A stretch of 64,000 nucleotides of DNA from Duganella aceris (GCF_011090165.1 NZ_JAADJT010000007.1:186001-250000); one strand, 5' to 3'; counted from the stretch's first letter, positions 45,415 to 54,770 are shown. The notes: a model not told the origin generated them from the sequence alone. Numbers and translations: made by a program.

Positions 45415-46326
45415 TTACGGCAGCACCTGCGGATGATTCTTGAACAGCTCCACCAGCCAATCGACGAAGGCGCGGACGCGCACGCTCAGGTGGCGGTTGG
45501 GCATGTAGACCACCGAGATGGTGTTGGCGTCGGCCGACCAGTCCTCCAGCACCGGCACCAGCAGGCCGGCGTCGATGTGCGGCTGCGCCATGAAGCGCAG
45601 CGTGTGGATCAGTCCCAGCCCGGCGATGCCGGCGGCGAGAAACGCGTTGCTGTCGTTGACCGCGACCACGTAATCTCCCTCGACCGTCACCCGTTCGCCG
45701 TCCCTGGAGAAGGCGATGGTGCTGGGCTTGCCGGAGCTGGTGAAGAAGTAGCGCACCAGCGTATGGCCTTGCTCGATCTGCGCCGGATGCGTCAGTTCCT
45801 CGTGCGCGCTCAGGTAAGCCGGCGCCGCGCAGGTGACGAACTCCAGGCTGCCCAGCCGGCGCGCGATCAGCGCGGAGTCCTGCAATGTGCCGCCACGGAT
45901 CACGCAATCGATGCCTTCGGTGGCCAGGTCCGCCGTGCGGTCGCTGGCGCCGATGTCGATCTTCACGTGCGGATAGCGCGCATGGAAATCCGGCAGCGCC
46001 GGAATCACCAGATGCGTGGCGATGGTGGTGCCCATGTCGACCCGCACCTTGCCGCGCGGCGCGGCGTGTGACACGGCGATCTCCGATTCGACCTCCAGCC
46101 ACTGATCCATCACGCGGCTCATGCGCTCGTGGTAGACGCCGCCTTCGCTGGTCAGCGTGACGCGGCGCGTGGTCCGGTTCAACAGTTTGACGCGCAGGTG
46201 CGACTCCAGCGTCTGCACCAGTTTCGTGACCACGTTGGGATGCAGGTTCAGCTGGGCGGCCGCCTTGACGAAGCTGCCGGTTTCAACGATCCGGTTGAAC
46301 GCTTGTACGGCGAGGAAGTAATCCAT
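45415..46326 (-). CDS. LysR-family transcriptional regulator (CrgA-like)
   Basis: A 303-residue LysR protein with helix-turn-helix at about 18-40 (SFVKAAAQLNLHPNVVTKLVQ) and a CrgA-type effector domain. It resembles the LysR at 53683 along much of its length, especially RVKLLNRTTRRVTLTSEG against RVKLLNRTTRKVNVTADG, so the two are paralogues. It is divergent from an SDR gene over 151 bases and probably controls it. Confidence 0.87.
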   Translation of the reverse strand: MDYFLAVQAFNRIVETGSFVKAAAQLNLHPNVVTKLVQTLESHLRVKLLNRTTRRVTLTSEGGVYHERMSRVMDQWLEVESEIAVSHAAPRGKVRVDMGTTIATHLVIPALPDFHARYPHVKIDIGASDRTADLATEGIDCVIRGGTLQDSALIARRLGSLEFVTCAAPAYLSAHEELTHPAQIEQGHTLVRYFFTSSGKPSTIAFSRDGERVTVEGDYVVAVNDSNAFLAAGIAGLGLIHTLRFMAQPHIDAGLLVPVLEDWSADANTISVVYMPNRHLSVRVRAFVDWLVELFKNHPQVLP

Positions 46327-46477
46327 GGAGTCGCACGCTTGGCTTGAAGAAGAGTCATTGTAACGAATTCAGGGATACTCGATCACGATCTTCGCTGTTT
46401 ATCGGTTGATTTGGTGAGATTAGCATGGCTGCACTCGTTAAGTAACGAGCCACCTCCACTCATCACCAAGGAACATC

Positions 46478-47230
46478 ATGAACACACTCTCCCTCAAAGG
46501 TAAGGTCGCATTGGTCACCGGCGCATCGCGCGGTATCGGCGCCGCCATCGCGCAACGTCTGGCCGCCGAAGGCGCCGACGTGGCATTCAGCTACGCCAAC
46601 TCGCCGCAGCGCGCCGAGGCCGTGGTCGGCGCTATCGAAGCCTCCGGCGTGCGTGCGCTGGCGATCGTCGCCGACCAGGCCGATCCCGTCGCCGTGGCGG
46701 CGATGGTCAACACCGTCCACGCCCACTTCGGCCGGCTCGACATTCTGGTCAACAGCGCCGGGGTCTTCGCCACCGGCATGATCGGTGATCCGCAGGCCGA
46801 TCTCGACGCGCTGGCGCGCCAGCAGGCGATCAACGTCGGTGGCGTGGTCGCGGCGGTGCGGGCCGCCGTGCCGCTGCTGTCGGATGGCGGCCGCATCGTC
46901 TCGATCGGCACCATGTTCGCCAGCCGCGTGCCGTTTCCCGGCATCGGCGACTACGCCGCCAGCAAGGCGGCGGTCGCCGCCTACTCGCGCGCCTGGGCAC
47001 GCGACCTGGGAGCGCGCGGCATCACCGTCAACACCATCCAACCCGGTCCGATCAACACCGAGATGAATCCCGAAACCAGCGATGTCGCGACGATGGTCAA
47101 GCAGATGACGGCGCTGGGCCGCTACGGCCAACCGGAAGAAATCGCCGGCGCGGTGGCGTTCCTGGCCGGCCCCGACGCCGCCTACATCACCGGCGCCACG
47201 TTGAACATCGACGGCGGCCAGAATAGCTGA
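46478..47230 (+). CDS. Short-chain dehydrogenase/reductase
   Basis: A 250-residue classical SDR: VTGASRGIG, NSAGVFATG (NSAG in place of NNAG), Ser in SIGTMFAS, YAASKAAV catalytic Tyr-Lys pair, and the PGPINTEMNPE and TGATLNIDGG segments. It resembles the SDR at 24711 (both have the ..EMNPE/SDMNPAD region), so both likely act on related carbonyl compounds. Start has AAGGAACATC upstream. The gene faces the LysR at 45415. Confidence 0.9.
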   Translation: MNTLSLKGKVALVTGASRGIGAAIAQRLAAEGADVAFSYANSPQRAEAVVGAIEASGVRALAIVADQADPVAVAAMVNTVHAHFGRLDILVNSAGVFATGMIGDPQADLDALARQQAINVGGVVAAVRAAVPLLSDGGRIVSIGTMFASRVPFPGIGDYAASKAAVAAYSRAWARDLGARGITVNTIQPGPINTEMNPETSDVATMVKQMTALGRYGQPEEIAGAVAFLAGPDAAYITGATLNIDGGQNS

Positions 47231-47281
47231 CAGCCTTGTGCCGTTATAATCCCCGCTGACCTGAACGTCAGCGGAGAGGGC

Positions 47282-48310
47282 ATGAAAAAACTACAGATGT
47301 GGTGGATCGCATTGCTGCTGTGCGGAGGCGCCGCCGCCGCGCCAGCGCCGGAGACGGCGCCGTTCGCCAAGGGCGCCGACGTCGGCTGGCTGGCGCAGAT
47401 GGAAGCCACCGGGTACAAGTTCTACGACCGGCAGGGCCGGCCGGACGACTGCCTGAAGATCCTGAAGCAGTATGGCGTCAATACCATCCGGCTGCGCACC
47501 TGGGTGCATCCCTCCGACGACCGCGCCAGCGGCCATAACAGCCGCGATGAAACCGTCGCGATGGCGGTGCGGGCGCAGCGGCAGGGCATGCGGATCATGA
47601 TCGACTTCCATTACAGCGACAGCTGGGCCGATCCGCAGCAGCAGCGCAAGCCGGCGGCCTGGGTCGGCCATTCCTTCGATGAATTGCGGCGGGACGTCTA
47701 CAGCTATACCTACGATGTCATGCGCGCGTTGAAGCAGGCGGGCGTGACGCCGGAGTGGGTGCAGGTGGGGAACGAGATACGGACCGGCATGATCTATCCG
47801 GAAGGGCATACCGACAACTGGCCGCAACTGGCGCAGCTGATCAATCAGGGTTACGACGCGGTCAAGGCCATCAGTCCCGGCTCGAAGGTGATCCTGCATG
47901 TGGACCGGGGCAACGACAATCAATTGTTCCGCAACTGGTTCGACCAGGCGGCGGCGCACGGCGCCCGCTACGACGTCATCGGCATGTCCTATTACCCCTA
48001 TTGGCTCGACGGCCGCCCCGACTACATCGCGTCGATCGACGACCTGGGAAACAACCTCAATGACATGGCAGCGCGCCACGGCAAGGAGGTGATGGTGGTG
48101 GAAGTAGGCGGCGAGGATGACAAGCCGCGAAATACCTTCGACATGCTGGTCGCGGTGCAGCGCAAGGTGAAAGCCGTGCCGGGCCACAAGGGGCTAGGCG
48201 TCGTGTATTGGGAACCACAGGGCGCCCGCAGCTGGAGCAAATATGCGTTGAGCGCCTGGGGTGACGACGGCCGGGCGACGAAAGCGATGGAGGCCTTCCT
48301 CGCGGATTAG
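47282..48310 (+). CDS. Endo-beta-1,4-galactanase, GH53
   Basis: A 342-residue secreted glycoside hydrolase. A signal peptide (MKKLQMWWIALLLCGGAAAA) precedes a single GH53 (beta/alpha)8 domain: VNTIRLRTWVHP, IDFHYSDSWADPQQQ, the acid/base Glu in QVGNEIRTG and the nucleophile Glu in MVVEVGGE. It cuts the galactan side chains of pectin (arabinogalactan I). The start follows GCGGAGAGGGC, a good ribosome site, 51 bases after the SDR. No adjacent galactose-uptake genes are seen, so the enzyme serves general plant-polymer scavenging. Confidence 0.92.
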   Translation: MKKLQMWWIALLLCGGAAAAPAPETAPFAKGADVGWLAQMEATGYKFYDRQGRPDDCLKILKQYGVNTIRLRTWVHPSDDRASGHNSRDETVAMAVRAQRQGMRIMIDFHYSDSWADPQQQRKPAAWVGHSFDELRRDVYSYTYDVMRALKQAGVTPEWVQVGNEIRTGMIYPEGHTDNWPQLAQLINQGYDAVKAISPGSKVILHVDRGNDNQLFRNWFDQAAAHGARYDVIGMSYYPYWLDGRPDYIASIDDLGNNLNDMAARHGKEVMVVEVGGEDDKPRNTFDMLVAVQRKVKAVPGHKGLGVVYWEPQGARSWSKYALSAWGDDGRATKAMEAFLAD

Positions 48311-48340
48311 TCAGCGCCCGGCATACCATGCGCCGTGTGC

Positions 48341-49324
48341 TTACAGATCGCTGATGGCGGTATCGGCGATGCTTTCGGCGAAGGCCGCGCCGAACAGCGT
48401 GGCCGGCGTCTGGAAGCCGGCGCGGTGCTCGCCCGCCAGCACGCGCCGCGCCGCTTCGACCGCCGACAGCGGCGTGTACGAATAGCCGTTGACGGTGTCG
48501 ATGCGGGCGCGGAAGATCGCGCCGTCGGCGCCGGTGACCTCGGCCACCACGCTGGCCCGATGCGCGTCGCGCTCGGCCGCCGACGGGCCGTCCGGCATCG
48601 CCGCCAGGTCGCCGGCCGGGAAGCCGTCGCCCTTCACGTGCACGAACATCTCGATATTCGGAATCCGGGTCGACTTCCATGCGGTGATCAAATCGCCGAA
48701 CGACAAGGGGAAGCAATCCACATCGCCGTCGCCGAAATCGAAGCGCGCGGCTTGCGCGTCAGGCGTCGCCAGGATCGCGCCGTCCGCGCGGACCAGCAGG
48801 CCGACGCCGAGGATTTCGGCAACGCTGGTGGCCGAGCCGCGCGACACCGATCCCGCCACCTGCAAGGCCATGCGCAGGCGCTGCGGCTGGTCGACTTTGG
48901 CGGCGACATACATGGCCAGGCAATCGCTCGGCACCACGTCCCAGCCGACGCCGGGCAGCAGCATCACGCCGGCATCGGCCGCGCGCTGCGACCATTCCTC
49001 GGCCAGCTCATAGACTTTGAATTCGGCGGTGATGTCCAGATAGTGCGCGCCGACAGCGATGCAGGCCTCCATCATCGGCCGCGCGGTGCGGGCGAAAGGG
49101 CCGGCGCAATTGAGCACAGCCGTCATGCCTTCGAGGCCGGCGCGCAGCGCCGAGGCGTCTTCGACGCCGAACACGCGGTATGGAACGCCAAGCTCGCGCG
49201 CCAGCGCCGCGACCTTGGCTTCATTGCGTCCGGCGATCTCGAAATCCAGGCCGGCTTCGCGCGCGCGTTCGCTGATAAGTTTGCCGGTGTAGCCGGCCGC
49301 GCCGTAAATCAGAATCTTTGTCAT
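48341..49324 (-). CDS. Saccharopine-dehydrogenase-like NAD(P)-binding protein
   Basis: A 327-residue protein of the trans-acting enoyl-reductase/saccharopine-dehydrogenase NADP-binding family: MTKILIYGAAGYTGKLISER with the GAAGYTG loop, LNCAGPFARTARPM, and GVGWDVVPSDCLAMYVAAK. Related proteins reduce an unknown carbonyl or enoyl substrate. Start at 49324 is supported by GAAAGCTCCACC-type upstream bases (minus strand) and by homology of the first residues. It is followed upstream by an AraC gene in the same orientation (86 bases apart). Confidence 0.85.
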   Translation of the reverse strand: MTKILIYGAAGYTGKLISERAREAGLDFEIAGRNEAKVAALARELGVPYRVFGVEDASALRAGLEGMTAVLNCAGPFARTARPMMEACIAVGAHYLDITAEFKVYELAEEWSQRAADAGVMLLPGVGWDVVPSDCLAMYVAAKVDQPQRLRMALQVAGSVSRGSATSVAEILGVGLLVRADGAILATPDAQAARFDFGDGDVDCFPLSFGDLITAWKSTRIPNIEMFVHVKGDGFPAGDLAAMPDGPSAAERDAHRASVVAEVTGADGAIFRARIDTVNGYSYTPLSAVEAARRVLAGEHRAGFQTPATLFGAAFAESIADTAISDL

Positions 49325-49409
49325 GGTGGAGCTTTCGTTGGGATTGGGAGTGCGTCGAGTATGCCGGCGATGCCTGTTCCGCGCCTCCCCGATCTTCTCC
49401 CATTCTTGC

Positions 49410-50294
49410 CTATTCCTGCTCCGATGCCACCTTGAAGCGCGCCACGTCGCGCATCGGCGGCATGCCGAACATGCGCGCATATTCGCGGCTGAAATGCGAT
49501 GCGCTCTCATAGCCGACCGAGAAGGCCACCGACGCCGCGTCATGCGGTTCGAACAGCAGCTGACGGCGCGCCTTCAGCAGCCGCAGGCGTTTCTGATACT
49601 GGATCGGCGTCATCGCGGTCACCGCCTTGAAGTGGCGATAGAAGGCGGCGACGCTCATGCCCGCCATCGACGCCAGCGGCTCGACGCGGAACGGTTCGGT
49701 GAAATGCGCGCGGATCCAGTCGATCGCGCGCCGCACCTGCGACAGGCGGCTGTCGGCGCGCGCGATCTGCCGCAGCGTATCGCCGTGCGGTCCCTGCAGC
49801 GCACGGAACAGGATCTCGCGCTCGATCATTGGCGCCAGCAGCGGCGCCTCGTCCGGGCGGTCGATCAGGCGCATCATGCGCAGCCAGGCGTCGATCAATT
49901 CCGGCGCGGCGGCGGTGACGGAAAAATCCGCGTCGCCCTGCGCCTGGCGCGTATCGCCGAGATCGGCCAGCAGCGAGGCGATGACGGCAGGGTCCAGCGT
50001 CAGGCTGAGCGCGAGGTATGGGCAATCGGCGATGTCCAGTCCCTCGGAGCACACTTGGCCGAGCACCGGTATCTCGACCGGGATCAGGAAGTAGGTCGCG
50101 GGCTCGAAGCGCATGATGCGGTCGCCGATCGACAGGATCTTGTTCCCTTGCAGGACCAGGTGCAGCGTCGGCTCGTACACTTGGTCGGAGCAGGCCTCGG
50201 CGCGCACCATCGCCACCCGGGGCAGACCGGTCGCGGTCCATTTGTCTTCGGCGCGCATGACGATGGCGCGCAATTCGTTCATCGCAGTGTTCAT
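49410..50294 (-). CDS. AraC-family transcriptional regulator
   Basis: A 294-residue regulator: an N-terminal cupin-like AraC_N domain (about 1-165, YqhC-type, with SDQVYEPTLHLVLQGNK) and two C-terminal AraC helix-turn-helices (MSVAAFYRHFKAVTAMTPIQYQKRLRL and SVGYESASHFSREYARMFG). YqhC-like members respond to aldehydes and turn on reductases. ATG 50294 is chosen rather than the TTG at 50303. It is divergent from an SDR gene plus MFS pump and just ahead of the saccharopine-dehydrogenase-like gene, all plausible targets. Confidence 0.88.
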   Translation of the reverse strand: MNTAMNELRAIVMRAEDKWTATGLPRVAMVRAEACSDQVYEPTLHLVLQGNKILSIGDRIMRFEPATYFLIPVEIPVLGQVCSEGLDIADCPYLALSLTLDPAVIASLLADLGDTRQAQGDADFSVTAAAPELIDAWLRMMRLIDRPDEAPLLAPMIEREILFRALQGPHGDTLRQIARADSRLSQVRRAIDWIRAHFTEPFRVEPLASMAGMSVAAFYRHFKAVTAMTPIQYQKRLRLLKARRQLLFEPHDAASVAFSVGYESASHFSREYARMFGMPPMRDVARFKVASEQE

Positions 50295-50447
50295 GCCGTC
50301 CAATATAGCAGCGTTTGCGGGCGCGAAACGCCATTGAGAAGAATGGGCAAGGATACGCGAGGAACCGGCATGTGATTCGCCGACCAGTGCCCTAACATCA
50401 TTCAGGTCGACGAAGCCAACCGGCTTTGTCCATCAAGAGGATATCAA

Positions 50448-51197
50448 ATGAAATTACAAGGAAAAGTCGCCATCGTCACCGGCGCATCGAGCGGCATCGG
50501 CGCCGGCATCGCCAAGGCGCTGGGCGCCGCGGGCGCCACCGTCATCGTCAACTACGCCACTAGCAAGAGCGGCGCCGACGCTGTGGTCTCGGCGATCAAG
50601 CAAGCCGGCGGCGCGGCGCTCGCGGTGCAGGCGGACATGAGCAAGGCTGCCGACGTGGCCCGCTTGTTCGACGCGGTGAAGCCCTTCGGCCAGCTGGACG
50701 TACTGGTCAACAATGCCGGCTTCGCCATCTTCGAGATGGTCGCCGACCTGACCGAGGAAGCCTTCCACAAGCAGTTCAACGTCAACGTGCTGGGCTACTT
50801 CCTGGCGATCCGCGAAGCGGTCAAGCATTTCGGCGAGAGCGGCGGCAGCATCATCAACATCAGCTCGATCCTTAGCACCGATCCGTATCTGGCATCCAGC
50901 GTCTACGCGGCCACCAAGGGCGCGGTCGACACGATGACCTTCGCACTCGCGCGCGAGCTCGGACCGCGCCGGATCCGTGTCAACTCGATCCTGCCGGGCC
51001 ATACCAACACCCCCGCCACCGACGGCAACTTCGCCGGCGAATTCGGCGAGAAGCTGATTGCCGGCACACCGCTCGGCCGCTTCGGCGAGCCGGAAGATAT
51101 CGCGCCGGTCGCGGTGTTCCTGGCGTCGGACGACGCGCACTGGGTGACCGGCGAATCGCTGCGCGCATCGGGTGGCGTGCGCGGCGTCGGCTACTAA
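50448..51197 (+). CDS. Short-chain dehydrogenase/reductase (FabG-like)
   Basis: A 249-residue classical SDR: VTGASSGIG, NNAGFAIFE, NISSILS catalytic Ser region, YAATKGAV Tyr-Lys pair, and a C-terminal WVTGESLRASGG. The coenzyme region VNYATSKSGAD suggests NADP. It is divergent from the AraC gene over 153 bases and lies 16 bases ahead of the MFS pump, so it may be part of a small aldehyde/xenobiotic response unit. Confidence 0.9.
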   Translation: MKLQGKVAIVTGASSGIGAGIAKALGAAGATVIVNYATSKSGADAVVSAIKQAGGAALAVQADMSKAADVARLFDAVKPFGQLDVLVNNAGFAIFEMVADLTEEAFHKQFNVNVLGYFLAIREAVKHFGESGGSIINISSILSTDPYLASSVYAATKGAVDTMTFALARELGPRRIRVNSILPGHTNTPATDGNFAGEFGEKLIAGTPLGRFGEPEDIAPVAVFLASDDAHWVTGESLRASGGVRGVGY

Positions 51198-51213
51198 GCG
51201 GCGCGGATTGAAT

Positions 51214-52620
51214 ATGGCTAGCCTGACTCTCGGAAGCGTCGCTTCCACACCGGGGCGTCGCGCGCTCGCGTTGGCGACCGTTCTCACCGCCCAATGCATG
51301 TTCGCCATGGACTTGCTGATCGTGGTGGTCGCACTGCCGCGCATCCAGCAGGATCTGGGCTTCAACCCGGCTTCGCTGACGTGGGTGCTCAACGCCTTCG
51401 GGCTGGCGTTCGGCGGCCTGCTGTTATTGGGCGGGCGGCTCGGCGACATGGTGGGGCAGGTGCGCGCCTTCCGCGTCGGGCTGGCCGTATTCGTACTGGG
51501 GTCGCTGCTGGGCGGCCTGGCGCAGACGCCGGGGCTGCTGGTGGGCGCCCGCGTGCTGCAAGGGATGGGCGCGGCGTTGGCCGGTCCGAGCCTGCTGGCG
51601 CTGGTGATGGTGATGGCGCGCGACGCCGCCGAACAGGCGCGCGGCATGTCGCTGTTCATCGCGGTGTCGTCGGTGGGCGCGTCGGCGGGATTGATCCTGG
51701 GTGGCGTGCTTACCGAATATCTGTCGTGGCGCTGGGCGTTGCTGATCAACGTTCCGGTCGGCGTGCTGGTGTTGCTGGCGATCGGACGTCTGGTGGCCGA
51801 GACCCATCCGAAACCGGCGCGGCTCGACGTGGTCGGCGCGCTGACCGCGACGCTCGGCTCGGTCGCGCTGGTGTATGGTTTCATCAGCGCCGCCGATGAT
51901 GGCTGGCGCGCGCCCGGGACCTTGCTGTCGTTCGCGCTGGTGCTGCCGATGTTCGTTGTCTTCGTCCGGACCGAGCGGCGGCACCGCGAGCCGCTGCTCG
52001 ACCTGCGGCTGCTGCACGACCGCTCGCGCGTGGCGGGGCTGGTGGTGATGGCACTGATCGTGGGAATGCACTTCTCGTTGCTGTTCATGCTGGTGCAATA
52101 CCTGCAGCGCGTGATGGGCTACACGCCGCTGGTGGCCGGGATCGCGTACCTGCCGCTGACCGCCACGGTGTTCGCGATCAGCCATTTCGTGCCGCGCTTG
52201 ATCGTCCGCTTCGGCGCCCGCATTCTGCTTGCCGCCGGGAGTTTGCTGGTCGCCTTCAGTCTGGTGGGCTTCGCGCTGCTGGGTGAGCATGATGCTTACT
52301 TGCCGGCGGTGCTGGTGCCGTTGCTGGTGCACGCGGTGGGCATCGCGCTGGTGTTCGCGCCGGGCACAGTGGCGATCATGGACGGCGTTCCGGAGGAGCA
52401 CGCCGGCGCCGCCTCGGGACTGCTACAGATGGATCAGCAGATCGGCGGCGCGCTGGGCATCGCGATGATCACTTCCATCTACGCGCTCAACGCCGACCAT
52501 GCGCACTATGCGTCCGGCTTGCCGGCGGCCTTCATCGGCGCCGCCGTGATCGCGCTGGTCGCTGCGTTGATCGCTGCAAGGGGAATTGTTTCTAAGAGGT
52601 CGACATGCGCGGCGGACTGA
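51214..52620 (+). CDS. MFS transporter, DHA2 (EmrB/QacA) family
   Basis: A 468-residue, 14-helix major-facilitator drug:H+ antiporter of the DHA2 branch: LATVLTAQCMFAMDLLIVVVALPRIQ start, motif C-like GVLTEYLSWRWALLINVPVGV, and LDVVGALTATLGSVALVYGF. The frame is open further upstream, but the ATG at 51214 begins the family N-terminus. The gene follows the SDR closely and would export a small toxic compound. The 3' end leads into a 156-base stretch carrying a decayed glycosidase fragment. Confidence 0.88.
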   Translation: MASLTLGSVASTPGRRALALATVLTAQCMFAMDLLIVVVALPRIQQDLGFNPASLTWVLNAFGLAFGGLLLLGGRLGDMVGQVRAFRVGLAVFVLGSLLGGLAQTPGLLVGARVLQGMGAALAGPSLLALVMVMARDAAEQARGMSLFIAVSSVGASAGLILGGVLTEYLSWRWALLINVPVGVLVLLAIGRLVAETHPKPARLDVVGALTATLGSVALVYGFISAADDGWRAPGTLLSFALVLPMFVVFVRTERRHREPLLDLRLLHDRSRVAGLVVMALIVGMHFSLLFMLVQYLQRVMGYTPLVAGIAYLPLTATVFAISHFVPRLIVRFGARILLAAGSLLVAFSLVGFALLGEHDAYLPAVLVPLLVHAVGIALVFAPGTVAIMDGVPEEHAGAASGLLQMDQQIGGALGIAMITSIYALNADHAHYASGLPAAFIGAAVIALVAALIAARGIVSKRSTCAAD

Positions 52621-52639
52621 CGCGTCAGGCGGCAGTCGC

Positions 52640-52776
52640 GCGCGCCTGCGGTCCATCAGCGTCGGCGCAGGCAGCAGCGGAAAGGCTTGAGCAGCATATC
52701 GTCGCTGATCGACATGTACAGCCGCGTTGATGTACCAGCTGCTCCGGCACGCGGCTGTCGTCCAGCAGAAAGGCGT
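52640..52776 (-). pseudogene. Frameshifted remnant resembling a GH127/DUF1680 N-terminus
   Basis: On the minus strand just past the RidA-type gene, AFLLDDSRVPEQLVHQRG can be read, then after a one-base shift LYMSISDDMLLKPFR, then after another shift LLPAPTLMDRRR. Joined, this resembles the start of GH127/DUF1680 glycosidases, which commonly read LDD-x-R-V then a G-L-Y-x-S/A-x-x-D-D-x-LLKPFR stretch followed by a Pro-Ala-Pro segment (from memory). Two frame changes and no continuation make it a fragment. Confidence 0.3.
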
Positions 52777-53568
52777 TTAGGGAACCCGCACCACCATTTC
52801 AATCTCGACCAGGATATCCGGCGAATAAAGCGCCTGAACGCCAATCGTCGTGATGCTGGGCATTCCGTCCCCTTTCAGTTCGTCCAGGAAGGTCTGGACC
52901 TGCTGGAACTTTTCCGTAGTCGCATCCACGACGTAGACGCGCAGCATGACAATATCTTTCCCCGATGCGTTAAGTTCTTTCAGCGCGGAAGCGAGGTTGA
53001 CAGCCACAACCTTTGCCTGGCCAGCAAGGTCTTTGGGCGCTTCCCCTCCGTTGGGCAGCCAGGCCACCTGGCCGGACAAAAACGCGATGCGGCCGGGTTC
53101 CGCGACGCTGATCTGCGAGTACCCGAGCGATCCCATGTCCCAAATTGTCGGAGGGTTGTAGCGGCTCACCGACGTTGATGGAATGCGCGCGGTTACCTTG
53201 ATCTCGAAGTCGAAGCCGGCAAGCCAGGTGACGCCGACCCCGGTCACATTGGGGTACGGCGCCTGGCCCCAGTACTCCGGCGCCACCTCGTTCCAGATCG
53301 TGTCGAAGGTCTCGGCCGGATTCACCATGAAGATGGTGACGTCGACCACGTCATCAAAGGTGCAGTCGGCGGCGGCCAGCACAGCGTTCAGGTTCTGGAA
53401 CGCCTTCCGCACCTGCGCCTTCAGTTCCGGCTCCGGCGAGCCATCCTCACGGCTGCCCACCTGACCCGACACGAACAGCATGCCGTTGGAGCGTACCGCT
53501 GGCGAATAACGATGCATTTCATTCAGCGCCTGGCGGCCGGGCGCGAAAACCACGTCACGAATTGTCAT
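52777..53568 (-). CDS. Tandem two-domain RidA-like protein
   Basis: A 263-residue protein made of two Rid (YjgF/YER057c/UK114) domains in a row. The first, about residues 18-130, has MHRYSPAVRSNGMLFVSGQVG and ends FEIKVTARIP; the second, about 135-263, has LGYSQISVAEPGRIAFLSGQVA and ends VEIEMVVRVP. In each half the Arg of the ARIP/VRVP tail lies at the position that binds the 2-ketoacid/imine carboxylate in RidA, so both sites may deaminate reactive enamine/imine intermediates. Single Rid proteins form trimers; a fused pair would alter that symmetry. It faces a LysR gene over 114 bases. Confidence 0.83.
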   Translation of the reverse strand: MTIRDVVFAPGRQALNEMHRYSPAVRSNGMLFVSGQVGSREDGSPEPELKAQVRKAFQNLNAVLAAADCTFDDVVDVTIFMVNPAETFDTIWNEVAPEYWGQAPYPNVTGVGVTWLAGFDFEIKVTARIPSTSVSRYNPPTIWDMGSLGYSQISVAEPGRIAFLSGQVAWLPNGGEAPKDLAGQAKVVAVNLASALKELNASGKDIVMLRVYVVDATTEKFQQVQTFLDELKGDGMPSITTIGVQALYSPDILVEIEMVVRVP

Positions 53569-53682
53569 GTTTAACTCCTTGTAGATTAGATGAAGTCAGT
53601 CTACTTGCATTAAAAATTAAGATAAACGCGTAAAATAGATCATCACTGTTTGTGCTAGCCAAACAATAAAAAGGGAGACGAG

Positions 53683-54600
53683 ATGGACCGGTTTGAGGCA
53701 ATGACGGCGTTCGCGCGGGTGGTCGAGACTGGCAGCTTCACCAAGGCGGCGGAGACGCTCCAGATCAGCCGCACCAGCGCCACGCAGCTGGTGCAACAGC
53801 TGGAGGCGCGCCTGCGCGTCAAGCTGCTCAACCGTACCACGCGCAAGGTCAACGTGACGGCGGACGGCGCGGCCTACTACGAGCGCGTGGTGCGCCTGCT
53901 GGCCGACCTCGATGATACCGAGTCGGGCCTGTCCCAGGCGTCGGCGCAGCCCAAGGGCAAGCTCAAGGTCGACGTGCCCAGTCCGCTGGCGCGCATCATC
54001 CTGATGCCGGCGCTGCCGGCCTTCCACGCCAGGTATCCCGAGCTGCAGATCGACATGGGCGTCAGCGACCGCACTATCGACCTCATCGGGGAAAGCGTCG
54101 ATTGCGTGGTGCGCGGCGGCGAACTCACCGACCAATCGCTGCGGGCGCGCCACGTGGGCGACCTGCAGCTCGGGCTGTACGCGGCGCCGGCGTACCTGGC
54201 ACGCATGCCGGCGCCGACCCATCCGGCCGAGCTGGAAAACAGCGCGCACCGCATCGTCGGCTTTTTATGGGGAAGGACGGGAAAGACCTATCCGGCGGTG
54301 CTGCGGCGCGACGGCGCGGCCATGACGATACAGGGTCGCTACGTGATCGCAGTCGACGACGGCAACGCCTATCTGGCGGCCGGCCTGGCCGGCATGGGGG
54401 TGCTGTGGCTGCCGCAATACATGGCCAGGCAGCATGTGGCCGACGGGGAACTGTTGCCACTGCTGCAGGACTGGCATCTCGATCCAATGCCGCTGCATGT
54501 GGCGTATCCGCAGAACCGCTACGTCAGCAGCAGGCTGCGGGTGTTCATCGATTGGATCGCCGAGCTGATGGAGGAACATGCGCCCATCGACAGGCATTGA
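53683..54600 (+). CDS. LysR-family transcriptional regulator (CrgA-like)
   Basis: A 305-residue LysR protein: helix-turn-helix at about 18-40 (SFTKAAETLQISRTSATQLVQ) and a CrgA-type effector domain containing RVKLLNRTTRKVNV. It is a paralogue of the LysR at 45415. It faces the double-RidA gene and is probably its regulator. AAAAGGGAGACGAG upstream gives a strong ribosome site at 53683. Confidence 0.87.
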   Translation: MDRFEAMTAFARVVETGSFTKAAETLQISRTSATQLVQQLEARLRVKLLNRTTRKVNVTADGAAYYERVVRLLADLDDTESGLSQASAQPKGKLKVDVPSPLARIILMPALPAFHARYPELQIDMGVSDRTIDLIGESVDCVVRGGELTDQSLRARHVGDLQLGLYAAPAYLARMPAPTHPAELENSAHRIVGFLWGRTGKTYPAVLRRDGAAMTIQGRYVIAVDDGNAYLAAGLAGMGVLWLPQYMARQHVADGELLPLLQDWHLDPMPLHVAYPQNRYVSSRLRVFIDWIAELMEEHAPIDRH

Positions 54601-54624
54601 TTTGACGTCAAACCGAAATGGTTT

Positions 54625-54701
54625 TGGTCGGGGTGAGAGGATTCGAACCTCCGGCCTCTGCGTCCCGAACGCAGCGCTCTACCGGGCTGAGCCACACCCC
54701 G
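54625..54701 (-). tRNA. tRNA-Pro (CGG)
   Basis: On the minus strand a 77-base cloverleaf can be folded: acceptor CGGGGTG pairs with CACCCCG, the anticodon stem CTGCG/CGCAG holds the loop TTCGGGA with anticodon CGG, the T arm reads GGAGGTTCGAATCCTC, and the discriminator A is followed by an encoded CCA at 54625-54627. The D arm GGCTCAGCCCGGTAGAGC is also typical of tRNA-Pro. It lies 24 bases after the LysR stop. Confidence 0.95.
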
Positions 54702-54770
54702 ACGGTGGTGCTGTGGCGGCATTCATTACAGCAGAATTCCGCGCGCGTTTCAACCAGCGCGCGGGCGGTT

